Source: Pseudomonas fluvialis (GTDB lineage Bacteria > Pseudomonadota > Gammaproteobacteria > Pseudomonadales > Pseudomonadaceae). From it: a stretch of 64,000 nucleotides of DNA. Location of the stretch: the NCBI RefSeq assembly GCF_002234375.1, contig NZ_NMQV01000005.1, positions 211,425 through 275,424 of the forward strand. Reading direction: 5' to 3'. Each line of letters starts with the position of its first letter. The stretch's first letter is position 1. The notes beneath the pieces are model-generated. The model made no database searches and was not told the origin of the DNA. It was given only the letters and a program-made list of their open reading frames with translations. Below are positions 1-10,187 of the stretch, piece after piece. A program made the position numbers and the translations under genes.

Positions 1-596
1 ACATGGAATCCAACGGCAAGTCGGTACGCCAGGACGGCAGCCCACTGCACACGCCGAGCGGCCCGGTGATCTGGGGGGGCGTCGGCTGCAACGGCCAGCA
101 TGCCTACCACCAGTTGCTGCACCAGGGCACGCCGCTGATTCCCGCCGACTTCATCGTGCCGGTGGTCAGCCATCAGCCGCTGGCCGATCACCACCAGTGG
201 CTGTATGCCAACTGCCTGTCGCAGAGCCAGGCGCTGATGCACGGCAAGACCCTCGCCGAGGCCGCCGCCGAACTGCGCGCCCAGGGCCTGGACGAGCAGG
301 ACGTACAACGCCTGGCCCCACACAAGGTGATTCCCGGCAACCGGCCGAGCAACACGCTGATTCTGGAGCGTGTCAGCCCGCGCCGCCTCGGCGCACTGAT
401 CGCCCTCTACGAACACAAGGTCTATGCACAGAGCGTGCTGTGGGGCATCAATGCCTTCGACCAGTGGGGCGTAGAACTGGGCAAGCAGCTGGGACGTCAG
501 GTCTATCAGCACCTACAGGGCCAGGACAGTGGACAGCCACTGGATGCCTCCACGGCCGGCCTGGTGAGTTTCTTCCGTAACCGCCATCGCGGCTGA
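1..596 (+). CDS. pgi: Glucose-6-phosphate isomerase, C-terminal part (cut by window edge)
   Basis: Interconverts glucose-6-phosphate and fructose-6-phosphate in the cytoplasm. About 197 C-terminal residues are visible, and the frame is open to the left edge, so the 5' part lies outside the window. The second PGI signature is clear near the end ([14 protein letters not shown]), and [20 protein letters not shown] and [10 protein letters not shown] match the family's central region. The internal ATG at position 3 is not the real start. It ends normally at TGA, with no strong terminator; only a 5-bp GC stem follows at 601-616. The family identity is secure. Confidence 0.96.
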   Translation, partial: MESNGKSVRQDGSPLHTPSGPVIWGGVGCNGQHAYHQLLHQGTPLIPADFIVPVVSHQPLADHHQWLYANCLSQSQALMHGKTLAEAAAELRAQGLDEQDVQRLAPHKVIPGNRPSNTLILERVSPRRLGALIALYEHKVYAQSVLWGINAFDQWGVELGKQLGRQVYQHLQGQDSGQPLDASTAGLVSFFRNRHRG

Positions 597-679
597 ACTG
601 GCCGCTCTAGCGCGGCTGTGCCAAGATGGCCGGTGTTTTCGGCCCACCCTGCCCGCACGCGGGCGCAGAGGAGAATTGC

Positions 680-1861
680 ATGCAAGACGTCGTCATCGTA
701 GCCGCCAGCCGTACCGCCATTGGCAGCTTCCAGGGTTCACTGGCGAATGTCGCCGCCGTAGACCTGGGCGCCGCGGTCATCCGCCGCCTGCTGGAGCAAA
801 CCGGGCTGGAGGCGGCCCAGGTTGACGAGGTAATCCTTGGCCACGTACTGACCGCCGGCGCCGGGCAGAACACCGCCCGCCAGGCCGCGCTCAAGGCCGG
901 CCTGCCGCACGCCGTACCGGCGCTCACCCTGAACAAGGTCTGTGGCTCCGGCCTCAAGGCCCTGCACCTGGCCGCCCAGGCGATTCGTTGCGGTGACGCC
1001 GAGGTGGTAATCGCCGGCGGCATGGAGAACATGAGCCAGGCGCCCTATGTCATGCCCGCCGCACGCACCGGCCAGCGCATGGGCCACGGCAAGCTGATCG
1101 ACACGATGATCCAGGACGGCCTGTGGGACGCCTTCAACGACTACCACATGGGCATCACCGCCGAGAACCTGGTGGACAAGTACGCCATCAGCCGCGAGGA
1201 GCAGGATGCCTTCGCCGCCGCCTCGCAGCAGAAGGCTGTGGCCGCCATCGAAGCCGGGCGCTTCGCCGATGAAATCACCCCGATCCTCATCCCCTCGCGC
1301 AAAGGCGAACCGGTCAGCTTCGCCAGCGACGAGCAGCCGCGCGCTGGCACCACGGCCGAGTCGCTGGCCAAGCTCAAGCCGGCCTTCAAGAAGGATGGCA
1401 GTGTTACCGCCGGCAACGCTTCCAGCCTCAACGACGGCGCCGCTGCCGTGCTGCTGATGAGCGCCAGCAAGGCCCAGGCCCTCGGCTTGCCGGTACTGGC
1501 GCGCATTGCCGCCTACGCCAATGCCGGCGTCGATCCGGCAATCATGGGCATCGGCCCGGTCGGCGCCACCCAGCGTTGCCTGAGCAAGGCTGGCTGGCAA
1601 CTGGCCGACCTCGACCTGATCGAAGCCAACGAAGCCTTCGCCGCCCAGGCCCTGGCCGTAGGCAAGGAGCTGGGCTGGGATGCCGCCAAGGTCAACGTCA
1701 ACGGCGGCGCCATCGCCCTCGGCCACCCCATTGGCGCCTCCGGCTGTCGCGTACTGGTGACCCTGCTGCACGAGATGATCAAGCGCGACGCCAAGAAGGG
1801 CCTGGCCACGCTGTGCATCGGCGGCGGTCAGGGTGTAGCACTGGCCATCGAGCGCAGCTGA
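680..1861 (+). CDS. Acetyl-CoA C-acetyltransferase (thiolase)
   Basis: Condenses two acetyl-CoA to acetoacetyl-CoA, or runs in reverse in fatty acid and ketone-body degradation; cytoplasmic. 393 residues, the normal thiolase length. The acyl-enzyme cysteine is C88 ([10 protein letters not shown]), the catalytic histidine is H349 (GHPIGASG) and the C-terminal proton-transfer cysteine is C379 (CIGGGQG). An in-frame start at 626 would add 18 unlike residues; 680 follows a GAGGAG ribosome site and gives the canonical [15 protein letters not shown] start. It stands alone and has its own terminator. Whether it acts as AtoB or PhaA cannot be told from sequence. Confidence 0.93.
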   Translation: MQDVVIVAASRTAIGSFQGSLANVAAVDLGAAVIRRLLEQTGLEAAQVDEVILGHVLTAGAGQNTARQAALKAGLPHAVPALTLNKVCGSGLKALHLAAQAIRCGDAEVVIAGGMENMSQAPYVMPAARTGQRMGHGKLIDTMIQDGLWDAFNDYHMGITAENLVDKYAISREEQDAFAAASQQKAVAAIEAGRFADEITPILIPSRKGEPVSFASDEQPRAGTTAESLAKLKPAFKKDGSVTAGNASSLNDGAAAVLLMSASKAQALGLPVLARIAAYANAGVDPAIMGIGPVGATQRCLSKAGWQLADLDLIEANEAFAAQALAVGKELGWDAAKVNVNGGAIALGHPIGASGCRVLVTLLHEMIKRDAKKGLATLCIGGGQGVALAIERS

Positions 1862-1888
1862 TCCTGGCGCAATACGCCACAGCGCAGC

Positions 1889-1921
1889 CCTGTAGCACAG
1901 GAGCGAGCCCTGCTCGCGAAT
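1889..1921. repeat. REP-like palindromic intergenic element
   Basis: The stretch carries the GAGCGAG...CTCGCGAA pattern of Pseudomonas extragenic palindromic repeats. It forms a 6-bp hairpin, GCGAGC/GCTCGC, at 1903-1917. It lies between the thiolase gene and its terminator. I saw only this one copy in the window, so the assignment rests on memory of the genus consensus. Confidence 0.5.
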
Positions 1922-1958
1922 AGGTGTAGCGCTCGGAAGCTGCGCTGATCACGAAGTC

Positions 1959-1983
1959 ACGCCGGCCTGGAGCCGGCGTTTTT
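1959..1983 (+). terminator. Rho-independent terminator after the thiolase gene
   Basis: An 8-bp stem, ACGCCGGC / GCCGGCGT, with a 5-base loop is followed by five T residues. It sits about 100 bp past the thiolase stop, beyond the REP-like element, and about 40 bp before the next gene. Confidence 0.75.
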
Positions 1984-2023
1984 CTTGGTAGACTGCGCAC
2001 CCGTTCATTTCGAGACGCCGCGC

Positions 2024-3040
2024 ATGTCCTCTCTCGACCAGGCGCTGCGCGCCGCCCTTGATGCCCGCCGGCCGCTGCTGGCCGAGCTGCACCAACAACA
2101 GACCGATTGCTATCGGCTGTTCCACGGCAGCCAGGAAGGCCAGCCCGGCCTGACCGTGGATCGCTATGGCAGCCAGCTGCTGGTACAGAGTTTCCACCAG
2201 CCACTGACCCGCGAAGCCCTGCTGGACCTGCATGCCCTGTGCTGCGCACAACTCGCCAGCCCGTTGCAGCTGGTTTACAACGACCGTAGCGCTGGCAACT
2301 CGCGTATCGACCGGCGTGACAGCGTGTACAGCGCCAGCGCCGAGGCACTGGCCGATCAGCAGGGCCAGGAATGGGGCATCCACTACCGGGTGCGCGGCCG
2401 GCATGCCGGGCAGGATCCGCTGCTGTTCCTCGATCTGCGCCAGGCACGTGCCTGGGTCAAGGCCAACAGCGCCGGGCAACGCGTGCTCAACTTGTTCGCC
2501 TACACCTGTGGTGTCGGCCTGTGTGCCGCCGCCGGTGGCGCCCGCGAGGTGGTCAACCTCGACTTTGCCGAGGGCAACCTGCAGGTTGGCCGGGAGAATG
2601 CCCAACTCAACCCGCACTTGCCGGCCATGCAGTTCGTGCAGTCCGACTATTTTCCGGCCATCCGCCAGTGGGCCGGCCTGCCCCTGGCGCGGCGCCGCGG
2701 CCAGGCCCTGCCGGCTTACCCGCGCCTGGAACAACGCAAGTTTGATATGGTGTTCCTCGATCCGCCGGCCTGGGCGCGCAGTGCCTTCGGCACGGTGGAC
2801 CTGCTGCGCGACTATCAGAGCCTGCTCAAACCGGCGATCCTCACCACGGCACGTGACGGCATCCTGGTCTGCAACAACAACCTGGCCAAGGTAGCCTTCA
2901 GCGACTGGCTGGAACAGGTATTGCGCTGCGCCAGCAAACTGGGTCGCCCGGTGCGCGACTGGCAACAACTACTGCCAGCCGCTGACTTTCCCTCGCACGA
3001 CGCTCAACCGCCGCTGAAGACGCTCATTCTGCGCTTCTGA
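2024..3040 (+). CDS. Class I SAM-dependent rRNA methyltransferase (RlmI-like)
   Basis: Probable 23S rRNA or similar RNA cytosine methyltransferase. 338 residues. An N-terminal RNA-binding-like part (residues ~1-110, with GLTVDRYG) precedes a Rossmann methyltransferase domain. That domain has the SAM-binding motif VLNLFAYTCGVG, an acidic residue after the second strand (NLDFAEGN) and the catalytic-site motif VFLDPPAWA. The family's usual catalytic cysteine is not obvious, so the exact base modified is open. The start at 2024 (MSSLDQAL) is preferred over 1985, which overlaps the upstream terminator tail. It is a single gene, followed by DUF748. Confidence 0.82.
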   Translation: MSSLDQALRAALDARRPLLAELHQQQTDCYRLFHGSQEGQPGLTVDRYGSQLLVQSFHQPLTREALLDLHALCCAQLASPLQLVYNDRSAGNSRIDRRDSVYSASAEALADQQGQEWGIHYRVRGRHAGQDPLLFLDLRQARAWVKANSAGQRVLNLFAYTCGVGLCAAAGGAREVVNLDFAEGNLQVGRENAQLNPHLPAMQFVQSDYFPAIRQWAGLPLARRRGQALPAYPRLEQRKFDMVFLDPPAWARSAFGTVDLLRDYQSLLKPAILTTARDGILVCNNNLAKVAFSDWLEQVLRCASKLGRPVRDWQQLLPAADFPSHDAQPPLKTLILRF

Positions 3041-3126
3041 TCATTCGTCGCCCGGCCCAGGCGTGCCATACTCGAGCGAGCTGGCATGCCAGCGCGTTTA
3101 TGCATGAGTCACAAAGGCCGTTAGCC

Positions 3127-6054
3127 ATGCCCAAAGGATTGACCCGCGCCCTGCGCGCGCTTGCCGTAACCCTCACCCTCTACAGCCTGCTGGGCTTTCT
3201 GCTGATTCCCGGTCTGGCCCTGCGCCTGATCAACCAGCAGCTCAGCCTGCAGGCCAGCGAAGCTGCCAGTCTGCAACGCCTGCAGCTCAATCCCTTCACC
3301 CTGGAAGTACAGGCCTGGGGGCTACGTATCGGCACACCCGAGCAGGAGCCGATTCGTCTCGAGCAGCTGTATGCCGACCTGCAATGGAGCAGCCTGTGGC
3401 AAGGTCGCCTGAACCTAGGTGAAGTACGCCTGCAGCAGCCGCAGATTGCCGTAGCCTTTGCCGCGGACGGTCAACTCAATCTGGCACAGCTGTTCAAACC
3501 CGGCCCGACCAGCGAGCCGCCCAGCGAATCCGCTGACAGCCCCATGCCCGCAATACGTCTGGAGCGTCTAGCCATCCGCCAGGGCGCCCTGGCCTTCGCC
3601 GACCAGCGCCTCGCCGAACCCATTGCCCTGGACTACCAGGACCTCGATCTGCAGCTGCTGCACCTCGACACCCGCGCCACGGAGCACGCCGCACTGCAGC
3701 TCAGCGCCCAGGGAGCGCAAGGTGGCAAGCTCGACTGGCAGGGTACGCTGCAGCTGCAACCGCTGCAGTCCAGCGGCCAGCTCAGCCTGCGCGATGTGCA
3801 ACTGCAGGCGCTCTGGCCTTATGTCCGCGAACATCTGCCGCTGCAGCTGAAGGGCGGAGAACTACAGGTAGCCGCTCAGTACACTCTGGATCTCAGCCAG
3901 GGCACCGACCTGCGCCTGCAACAGCTGCATACCCGCCTGAACGCCCTGGCCCTGCACAGCGACAGCGACCAGCCCCTGCTCAAGCTGGCCAGCCTGGAAT
4001 TGCACGATGGACAACTGGACCTGGCCAAGCAGCAGCTGCACCTCGGGCGTATCGATAGCCAGGCACTGCAAGCCTGGCTAAGCCGCGAAGCCGACGGCCA
4101 GCTGAACTGGCAGAAAGTGCTGGCTCAACCGCCTGGCCGCACGACCCCCGCTGCGCCGCCCGCAGCTACGCCGCCAAACGAGTCCAGTGAAACGGCTGAA
4201 ACGGCTGAAACGGCTGAAACGAGTAACCAGCCCTGGCATATCCAGGTCAAGGCGCTTGACCTGCGTGATTACCAGCTGCACCTTGCCGACCACACCGTCA
4301 ATCCACCGCTGGCCCTGGAGCTGAGCCAGCTGCAACTGAGCCTGCAGAACTTCGACAGCCGCTCAGCCCAAGCCTTCCCGGTCAGCCTGCAGAGCCAGGT
4401 CGGCAAACAGGGGCGCCTCAAAAGCAGTGGCCAGATACAACTGCAACCCCTGGCCGTGGAGCTGACCATCGATGCCCAGCAGCTCGATCTACGCCTGGCT
4501 CAGGGCTATCTCAATCCGTATGTGCGCCTTGAGCTGCGCAGCGGCCTGCTCGGCAGCCAGCTGCAGGTCAGCCTGCGCGACGGCACGCCCCTGCAACTGC
4601 AGGTACGCGGCGCCGCGCAGGTCGAGCAACTGCACAGCCTCGACAAGCTCAAGGGACGCGATTTCGTACGCTGGAAAAAACTCAACCTCGACGGCCTGGA
4701 TTACCAGCACGGCGAGCACCTGCACATCGCCAGCGTCGACCTGCAACAGCCCTATGTGCGCTTCATCATCAATGAAGACCGCACCACCAACCTGGGTGAA
4801 CTGCTGATACCCCAGCCCGCCAGCGCGCCTCCCGCAGCCGCCCCGGGCAGCCCCCTGGCCCTGCGCATCGGCGGTATCGCCATCAACGACGGCTCGGCAA
4901 ACTTTGCCGACTTCAGCCTGATGCCCAGCTTCGCCACCGCCATCCAGCAGTTGCACGGACGCATTGGCATGCTCGACAGCCAGCGCAACAGTGCCGCCCG
5001 CGTGGATATCAGCGGCAAGGTCGACAAATATGCGCCGGTAAGCATCAAGGGCCAGCTCACCCCCTTCGACCCGCTGGCCAAACTGGACATCGCTACCCAG
5101 TTCAAGCGCGTCGAACTGACCACCCTGACCCCCTACTCCGGCAAGTTCGCCGGCTACCGCATTCGCAAGGGCCGGCTCAACCTCGACCTGCACTATCGCA
5201 TCGAACAGGGCAAGCTGAATGCCGACAACGCTGTGGTGCTGGAGCAGCTGCAACTGGGCGAGAAAGTCGACAGCCCGGATGCCGTCGACCTGCCCATCCG
5301 TCTAGCCGTGGCCCTGCTCAAGGATACCGAAGGCAAGATAGAGATCCGCCTGCCCGTGCAGGGCGATCTGAACAACCCCGAGTTCAGTGTCATGCCGATC
5401 GTCTGGCAGACCCTGCGCAACCTGGTCTTGCGCGCTGCCCAGGCGCCCTTCAAGTTCGTCGCCGGGCTAGTCGGCGGCAACAACGCCGACCTCAGTGTGG
5501 TGCCCTTCGCCGCCGGCAGCCAGCAACTGGATGGTGCGGCCCAGGACAATCTACGCACGCTGGGCAAAGCGCTGCAGGACCGCCCGGCATTGCGCCTGGA
5601 AATCGAAGCGCTGGCCAGCACGGCCGCCGATGGCCCGCACGTCGCTGCAGCCCGCCTGGAGCGCGAATACCAGTACACCTGGTACCGTCTCCTGCAACGA
5701 CGTGGTGAGCGAGTGCCCGCCTCGGCACGTGAACTGCAGGTTCCCGAAGACGACAAGCCGGCGCTGCTGGAAGGCATCTATCGCGCGCGCCTCAAGCAAC
5801 AGCCCCCAGCGGCCTGGCGCGAGCTAGACGATGAGCAACGCACTGCGCAACTGCGCCAGGCCCTGCTGCAACACTGGCAAGGCAGCAACCTGCTACTGCG
5901 CCAACTGGCACAGACCCGTGCTACCGCCATCAAGGACTTCCTGGTCAGTGAAGCCGGCCTGGAAGACAGCCGCGTCTATCTGCTCGACGTCAGCGTCGAA
6001 GCCGGCGAGCCCGAGCGGGCCAGCGAAACCCGCCTGCATCTGGATAGCCTATGA
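3127..6054 (+). CDS. DUF748 / AsmA-like envelope protein
   Basis: About 975 residues, with one N-terminal membrane segment (residues ~10-35, rich in L and F) and a long periplasmic part. That part shows repeating hydrophobic beta-strand texture of the AsmA-like kind (LDYQDLDLQLLHLD, ARVDISGKVDKYAP, FKRVELTTLTPYSGKFAGY). The C-terminal ~200 residues look like an OmpA/MotB-type module (LRTLGKALQDRPALRLEIEA). Such proteins are thought to span the periplasm and help move or position envelope lipids; that role is inference. The start at 3127 has AAAGG upstream, and an alternative ATG exists at 3100. Its 3' end overlaps the next gene by four bases (ATGA), so the three genes are co-transcribed. A 9-bp tandem repeat lies inside. 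Confidence 0.82.
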   Translation: MPKGLTRALRALAVTLTLYSLLGFLLIPGLALRLINQQLSLQASEAASLQRLQLNPFTLEVQAWGLRIGTPEQEPIRLEQLYADLQWSSLWQGRLNLGEVRLQQPQIAVAFAADGQLNLAQLFKPGPTSEPPSESADSPMPAIRLERLAIRQGALAFADQRLAEPIALDYQDLDLQLLHLDTRATEHAALQLSAQGAQGGKLDWQGTLQLQPLQSSGQLSLRDVQLQALWPYVREHLPLQLKGGELQVAAQYTLDLSQGTDLRLQQLHTRLNALALHSDSDQPLLKLASLELHDGQLDLAKQQLHLGRIDSQALQAWLSREADGQLNWQKVLAQPPGRTTPAAPPAATPPNESSETAETAETAETSNQPWHIQVKALDLRDYQLHLADHTVNPPLALELSQLQLSLQNFDSRSAQAFPVSLQSQVGKQGRLKSSGQIQLQPLAVELTIDAQQLDLRLAQGYLNPYVRLELRSGLLGSQLQVSLRDGTPLQLQVRGAAQVEQLHSLDKLKGRDFVRWKKLNLDGLDYQHGEHLHIASVDLQQPYVRFIINEDRTTNLGELLIPQPASAPPAAAPGSPLALRIGGIAINDGSANFADFSLMPSFATAIQQLHGRIGMLDSQRNSAARVDISGKVDKYAPVSIKGQLTPFDPLAKLDIATQFKRVELTTLTPYSGKFAGYRIRKGRLNLDLHYRIEQGKLNADNAVVLEQLQLGEKVDSPDAVDLPIRLAVALLKDTEGKIEIRLPVQGDLNNPEFSVMPIVWQTLRNLVLRAAQAPFKFVAGLVGGNNADLSVVPFAAGSQQLDGAAQDNLRTLGKALQDRPALRLEIEALASTAADGPHVAAARLEREYQYTWYRLLQRRGERVPASARELQVPEDDKPALLEGIYRARLKQQPPAAWRELDDEQRTAQLRQALLQHWQGSNLLLRQLAQTRATAIKDFLVSEAGLEDSRVYLLDVSVEAGEPERASETRLHLDSL
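4188..4223 (+). repeat. 9-bp coding tandem repeat (TGAAACGGC, ~3.7 copies)
   Basis: Three perfect TGAAACGGC units at 4188-4214 are followed by a partial TGAAACGAG. The repeat is in frame and gives an ETAETAETAET stretch in a proline/alanine-rich linker of the DUF748 protein. The unit is a multiple of three, so copy-number change would alter linker length without a frameshift. Confidence 0.9.
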
Positions 6055-6362
6055 ACCACTACCGTGCGCTACCTCACCTAGCCCTCACCCTTCTGCTGCT
6101 GAGCGGAGCCAGCCTGCCAGCGCAGGCCGACAGCCTGCGCTGCGGCAGCAGCCTGGTAAGCGAGGGTGATCGCAAGTTCGAAGTACTACAGGCCTGCGGC
6201 GAGCCGCGCTACCGCGACCCGGTAGGCTATACCCTCGGCCCTTACGAGCGCCGCGAGCTGCTGATCGAGGAATGGGTGTACGGCCCGAACAACGGCATGC
6301 TCAATATCCTGACCTTCGAAGGTAACCGCCTGGTGCGCATCGAACGCAAGAGGAACCGCTGA
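6051..6362 (+). CDS. Secreted DUF2845 protein, copy 1
   Basis: 103 residues with a signal peptide (LALTLLLLSGASLPAQADS). The mature part is DUF2845: SLRCGSSLVSEGD, VLQACGEPRYRD and EEWVYGPNNGMLNILTFEGNRLVRI. Two cysteines (RCG, ACGEP) could form a disulphide. It overlaps the DUF748 stop as ATGA and is followed one base later by a paralogue. Function is unknown; location is periplasmic by the signal peptide. Confidence 0.87.
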   Translation: MNHYRALPHLALTLLLLSGASLPAQADSLRCGSSLVSEGDRKFEVLQACGEPRYRDPVGYTLGPYERRELLIEEWVYGPNNGMLNILTFEGNRLVRIERKRNR

Positions 6363-6363
6363 G

Positions 6364-6672
6364 ATGTCGCCCCGCCACCTGCTGAGCCTGGTTTTGTTGC
6401 TGGGCAGTCCCGCACTGCTCCAGGCCGCCTCCACCCACCGCTGCGGCAACCAGCTGGTCAGCCTGGACGACAGCAGCCATGAAGTACACAGCAAGTGCGG
6501 CGAACCCAACAGCCGCGACCCGCTGGGCTACCGGGAACGCCGCGACGACTACGGTTTCCTTCACGAAGTGGCCGTCGAGGAATGGAGCTACGGGCCGTAC
6601 AATGGCATGTACTACTTCCTGCGTTTCGAGGGTAACCGCCTGGTGCGCATCAGCAGCCGGCGTGGCCGCTGA
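6364..6672 (+). CDS. Secreted DUF2845 protein, copy 2
   Basis: 102 residues, a tandem paralogue of the preceding gene: signal peptide (LLSLVLLLGSPALLQA), then HRCGNQLVSLDDS, SKCGEPNSRD and a near-identical C-terminus (FEGNRLVRISSRRGR). It has an extra charged insert, RERRDDYGFLHEVAVE. The start is one base after the previous stop, so translation is probably coupled. The gene ends 12 bp from the convergent mscS stop. Function unknown. Confidence 0.87.
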   Translation: MSPRHLLSLVLLLGSPALLQAASTHRCGNQLVSLDDSSHEVHSKCGEPNSRDPLGYRERRDDYGFLHEVAVEEWSYGPYNGMYYFLRFEGNRLVRISSRRGR

Positions 6673-6683
6673 CGCGCCGCCCG

Positions 6684-7517
6684 TCACGCCTGGCGCAGGT
6701 GCACCACGCGCTGCGGAAAGGGGATCTCGATACCGGCCGCAGCCAGACGCTGCTGGGCCTGCTCGGTAAAGGCAAACAGCACTGGCCAGTAGTCCGGCGA
6801 ATTGACCCACAGGCGCAACGATAGGTTGATGGCACTGTCGCCCAGCGCGGTTACCACCACCTGTGGCGAGGGATCACGCAGCACCCTGCTGTCCTCGGCC
6901 ACCGCCAGCAACACGCTGCGGGCCTGCTGCACATCGCTACCGTAGGCAATGCCCAGGTTGATGTCCACACGACGGGTCGGCTGCCGCGAGTGGTTGATGA
7001 TCACCCCGTTGGACAGGCTGCCATTCGGCAATACCAGCAGTTTGTTGTCGGCACTGCGCAGCGTCGTGTGGAAGATCTGGATACTGTCCACCGTACCACT
7101 GACCCCCTGTGCCTCAATCCACTCCCCCACCCGGAAAGGGCGAAACAGCAGAATCAACACCCCGCCGGCAAAATTGCCCAGGCTGCCCTGCAACGCCAGG
7201 CCGATAGCTAGGCCGGCGGCACCGATCACGGCAATGAACGACGTGGTCTCCACGCCGATCATCGAGGCCACGCTAACCAGCAGCAGGACCTTGAGCAGGA
7301 TGTTCGCCAGGCTACCGATAAAACCATGCAGGGTTGGGTCCACCTGACGCGACTGCAGCAAATTGCCGACCCGTCGGGTCAAACCGTTGACCAGCCACCA
7401 GCCCACCGTCAGGGTCAGCAAGGCCAGCAGCAACTGTCCGGCATATTGCATGACAACCGGCAGCCAGGCCTCCGAGCGATCCAGCCAGTGTTCCAGTTGT
7501 TGCACGTTCATCTCCAT
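6684..7517 (-). CDS. Small-conductance mechanosensitive channel, MscS family
   Basis: 277 residues: about three membrane helices (residues ~20-110), then the cytoplasmic beta and alpha/beta domains. The pore-lining helix appears as GAAGLAIGLALQGSLGNFAGGVLIL and the conserved beta-domain motif as FRVGEWIEAQGVSGTVDSI. This is the short MscS type that opens on membrane tension to release solutes under hypo-osmotic shock. The start at 7517 (MEMNVQQ) has an excellent AAGGAGGT ribosome site; the longer frame to 7595 reads through the yajQ terminator and was rejected. Confidence 0.92.
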   Translation of the reverse strand: MEMNVQQLEHWLDRSEAWLPVVMQYAGQLLLALLTLTVGWWLVNGLTRRVGNLLQSRQVDPTLHGFIGSLANILLKVLLLVSVASMIGVETTSFIAVIGAAGLAIGLALQGSLGNFAGGVLILLFRPFRVGEWIEAQGVSGTVDSIQIFHTTLRSADNKLLVLPNGSLSNGVIINHSRQPTRRVDINLGIAYGSDVQQARSVLLAVAEDSRVLRDPSPQVVVTALGDSAINLSLRLWVNSPDYWPVLFAFTEQAQQRLAAAGIEIPFPQRVVHLRQA

Positions 7518-7539
7518 GCCTACCTCCTTGGTTTGCCAC

Positions 7540-7575
7540 AAAAAAAGACGTCGCCTGGCGCAACCAGGCGACGTC
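7540..7575 (-). terminator. Rho-independent terminator after yajQ
   Basis: A perfect 12-bp stem, GACGTCGCCTGG / CCAGGCGACGTC, with a 5-base loop is followed on the minus strand by seven T. It lies between the yajQ stop (7623) and the mscS start (7517), separating the two minus-strand genes. Confidence 0.9.
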
Positions 7576-7622
7576 CATTGTCCGACCCGCGACAAGCCAC
7601 CGGGTTCCCCCGGCGCTGCGCA

Positions 7623-8102
7623 TCAGTCGCGGAAGTTGTTGAACTGCAAGGGCATCCCCAGGCTTTGCGTGCGCAGCAGGGCAATCACTTCCTGCAGCTC
7701 ATCGCGTTTCTTGCCGGTCACCCGCACCTGCTCACCCTGAATGGCCGCCTGCACCTTGATCTTCGAGTCCTTGATCAACGCGACGATCTTTTTCGCCAGC
7801 TCCTTGTCGATCCCCTCGCGCAGCAGCACCTCCTGCTTCATGACCTTGCCCGAGGCATAGGCGTCCTTGACTTCCAGGCACTGGCAATCGATCTTGCGTT
7901 TGATCAGGCTGCCGCGCAGGATGTCGAGCACCTGCTCAAGCATGAACTCGGCCTCGGCGGTAATCGTCACGGTCTTGTCCTTGTGCTCCAGGCTGCATTT
8001 GCCACGCAGGTCGAAGCGCCGCTCCAGTTCCTTAACAGCGTTGTCCACGGCATTGGTAACCTCGTGCTTGTCCAGTTCGGACACCACGTCGAACGAAGGC
8101 AT
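7623..8102 (-). CDS. YajQ family nucleotide-binding protein
   Basis: 159 residues, the full family length. It has the N-terminal [22 protein letters not shown] and the charged [18 protein letters not shown]. YajQ proteins have two RNA-binding-like folds; some members bind cyclic di-GMP and act in gene control. The start at 8102 has CAGGAG upstream, and the 216-residue longer frame is not supported. It is divergent from the response regulator gene at 8266, which may fit a shared second-messenger theme, though this is inference. Confidence 0.92.
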   Translation of the reverse strand: MPSFDVVSELDKHEVTNAVDNAVKELERRFDLRGKCSLEHKDKTVTITAEAEFMLEQVLDILRGSLIKRKIDCQCLEVKDAYASGKVMKQEVLLREGIDKELAKKIVALIKDSKIKVQAAIQGEQVRVTGKKRDELQEVIALLRTQSLGMPLQFNNFRD

Positions 8103-8265
8103 GAAAACTCTCCTGATAAACGGTACGAAGCCCATCACGGATGGGGCGTACCTGGCTTGACGATAAAAAGGCCGGCTCATTATAACTGAGCCTCCCAAAA
8201 CACTGCGGATTCGGCAGCCATGCCACCTCATGATCCGCTCCGCCTCAGCGACCAGCGAGACACGC

Positions 8266-9225
8266 ATGCCCAATCCTCAACTCAGCATCCTGGTGGTGGA
8301 CGACGCCAAGTTCTCCAGCGCCATGATCGGCCGCAGCCTGCGCCAGGCCGGCTACCAGGACATCCGCTTTGCCCACAGCGCGGCCGATGCCCTGCAGCAG
8401 CTGGAACAGCGCCCGGCCAGCGTGTTGCTCGCCGACTGGCTGATGCCGGAAACCGACGGCCTGCAACTGACCGCCCAGGTACGCCAGCTCGACGAAAGCA
8501 TCAACCACTACACCTATGTCATCCTGCTCACCGGCAAGGAAGGCGACAACGCCCTCAGCGAAGCCTTCGACCACGGTGTCGACGACTTCATCAACAAGGG
8601 CCAGATGAACGAGCAGTTGCTACCCCGGGTCTTTGCCGCTGATCGCCTGTGCAACACCCTGCAGCGCCTGCTCATCGAAAACCGCCTGCTCACCCAGAAC
8701 ATCGCCAGCCTCGAACAGCGCAATCTGGTCGACCCACTGACCGGGCTGGGCAATGCCCGCCTGCTGCAACAGCGCCTGCAGGACAGCCTACGCCAGGTCG
8801 ACACCCGCGGCGGCGCCGTATGTTTCCTGCTGGTCGCCCTGCAGGGCGTGGACAACCTGCGCCTGCAACATGGCCCTGCCTATCTACAGGAACTGCAGCG
8901 TGGCGTGGCCCGCCGCCTGCAGCAACTGGTCCGCCCGCTGGATGTGCTGGCGCGCCTGGACGACGAGCACTTTGCCGTCATCACCCTGCTGGAAAACCTC
9001 CAGGAATGCTCGCCGACCAGCTTCAAGCGCCTGCATGAGGGGCTCAATCTCAAGGCCTTCAAGACCAGCGAAGGCTTTGTCAGCGTCAAGGCGGCCATCG
9101 CCCTGGTCGGCATGGACGGCAAGGCGCTACCGATCAATGCCGAGCAACTGTTCGCCGAAGCCCGCCAGTTGCTTCCGGAAGCCATTGCCAGCGGCCGCAT
9201 GGCTGCCACCCGCCTGCCTCACTGA
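8266..9225 (+). CDS. Response regulator with degenerate GGDEF domain
   Basis: 319 residues. An N-terminal receiver domain (residues ~5-125) shows the acidic pair (VVDDAKFS), the phospho-acceptor aspartate ([12 protein letters not shown]) and the lysine-equivalent region ([10 protein letters not shown]). The C-terminal part begins like a diguanylate cyclase ([19 protein letters not shown]), but the GGDEF signature is replaced by RLDDEHFAV. Cyclase activity is therefore unlikely, and an output role as a partner or c-di-GMP sensor is possible. The start 8266 (MPNPQLS) is preferred to 8230. The stop abuts the panE-like start with no gap. I recall the orthologue as PA4396 of P. aeruginosa. Confidence 0.85.
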   Translation: MPNPQLSILVVDDAKFSSAMIGRSLRQAGYQDIRFAHSAADALQQLEQRPASVLLADWLMPETDGLQLTAQVRQLDESINHYTYVILLTGKEGDNALSEAFDHGVDDFINKGQMNEQLLPRVFAADRLCNTLQRLLIENRLLTQNIASLEQRNLVDPLTGLGNARLLQQRLQDSLRQVDTRGGAVCFLLVALQGVDNLRLQHGPAYLQELQRGVARRLQQLVRPLDVLARLDDEHFAVITLLENLQECSPTSFKRLHEGLNLKAFKTSEGFVSVKAAIALVGMDGKALPINAEQLFAEARQLLPEAIASGRMAATRLPH

Positions 9226-10131
<906 letters not shown>

Positions 10132-10187
10132 GCTGGCGGCCGTCCGGCACACAGGCTACCCTGCCGCACAGCCGTGGAGACTGCCGT

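Noticed and set aside
601..616. GC hairpin after pgi as a terminator
   Set aside because: Only a 5-bp stem and no T tract; too weak to call.
737..1771. 344-codon open frame antisense to the thiolase gene
   Set aside because: Shadow frame; the thiolase catalytic residues on the other strand settle the coding direction.
4188..4223. CRISPR-like array
   Set aside because: The unit is 9 bp with no spacers and lies in frame inside a gene; no other regularly spaced repeats were seen in the window.
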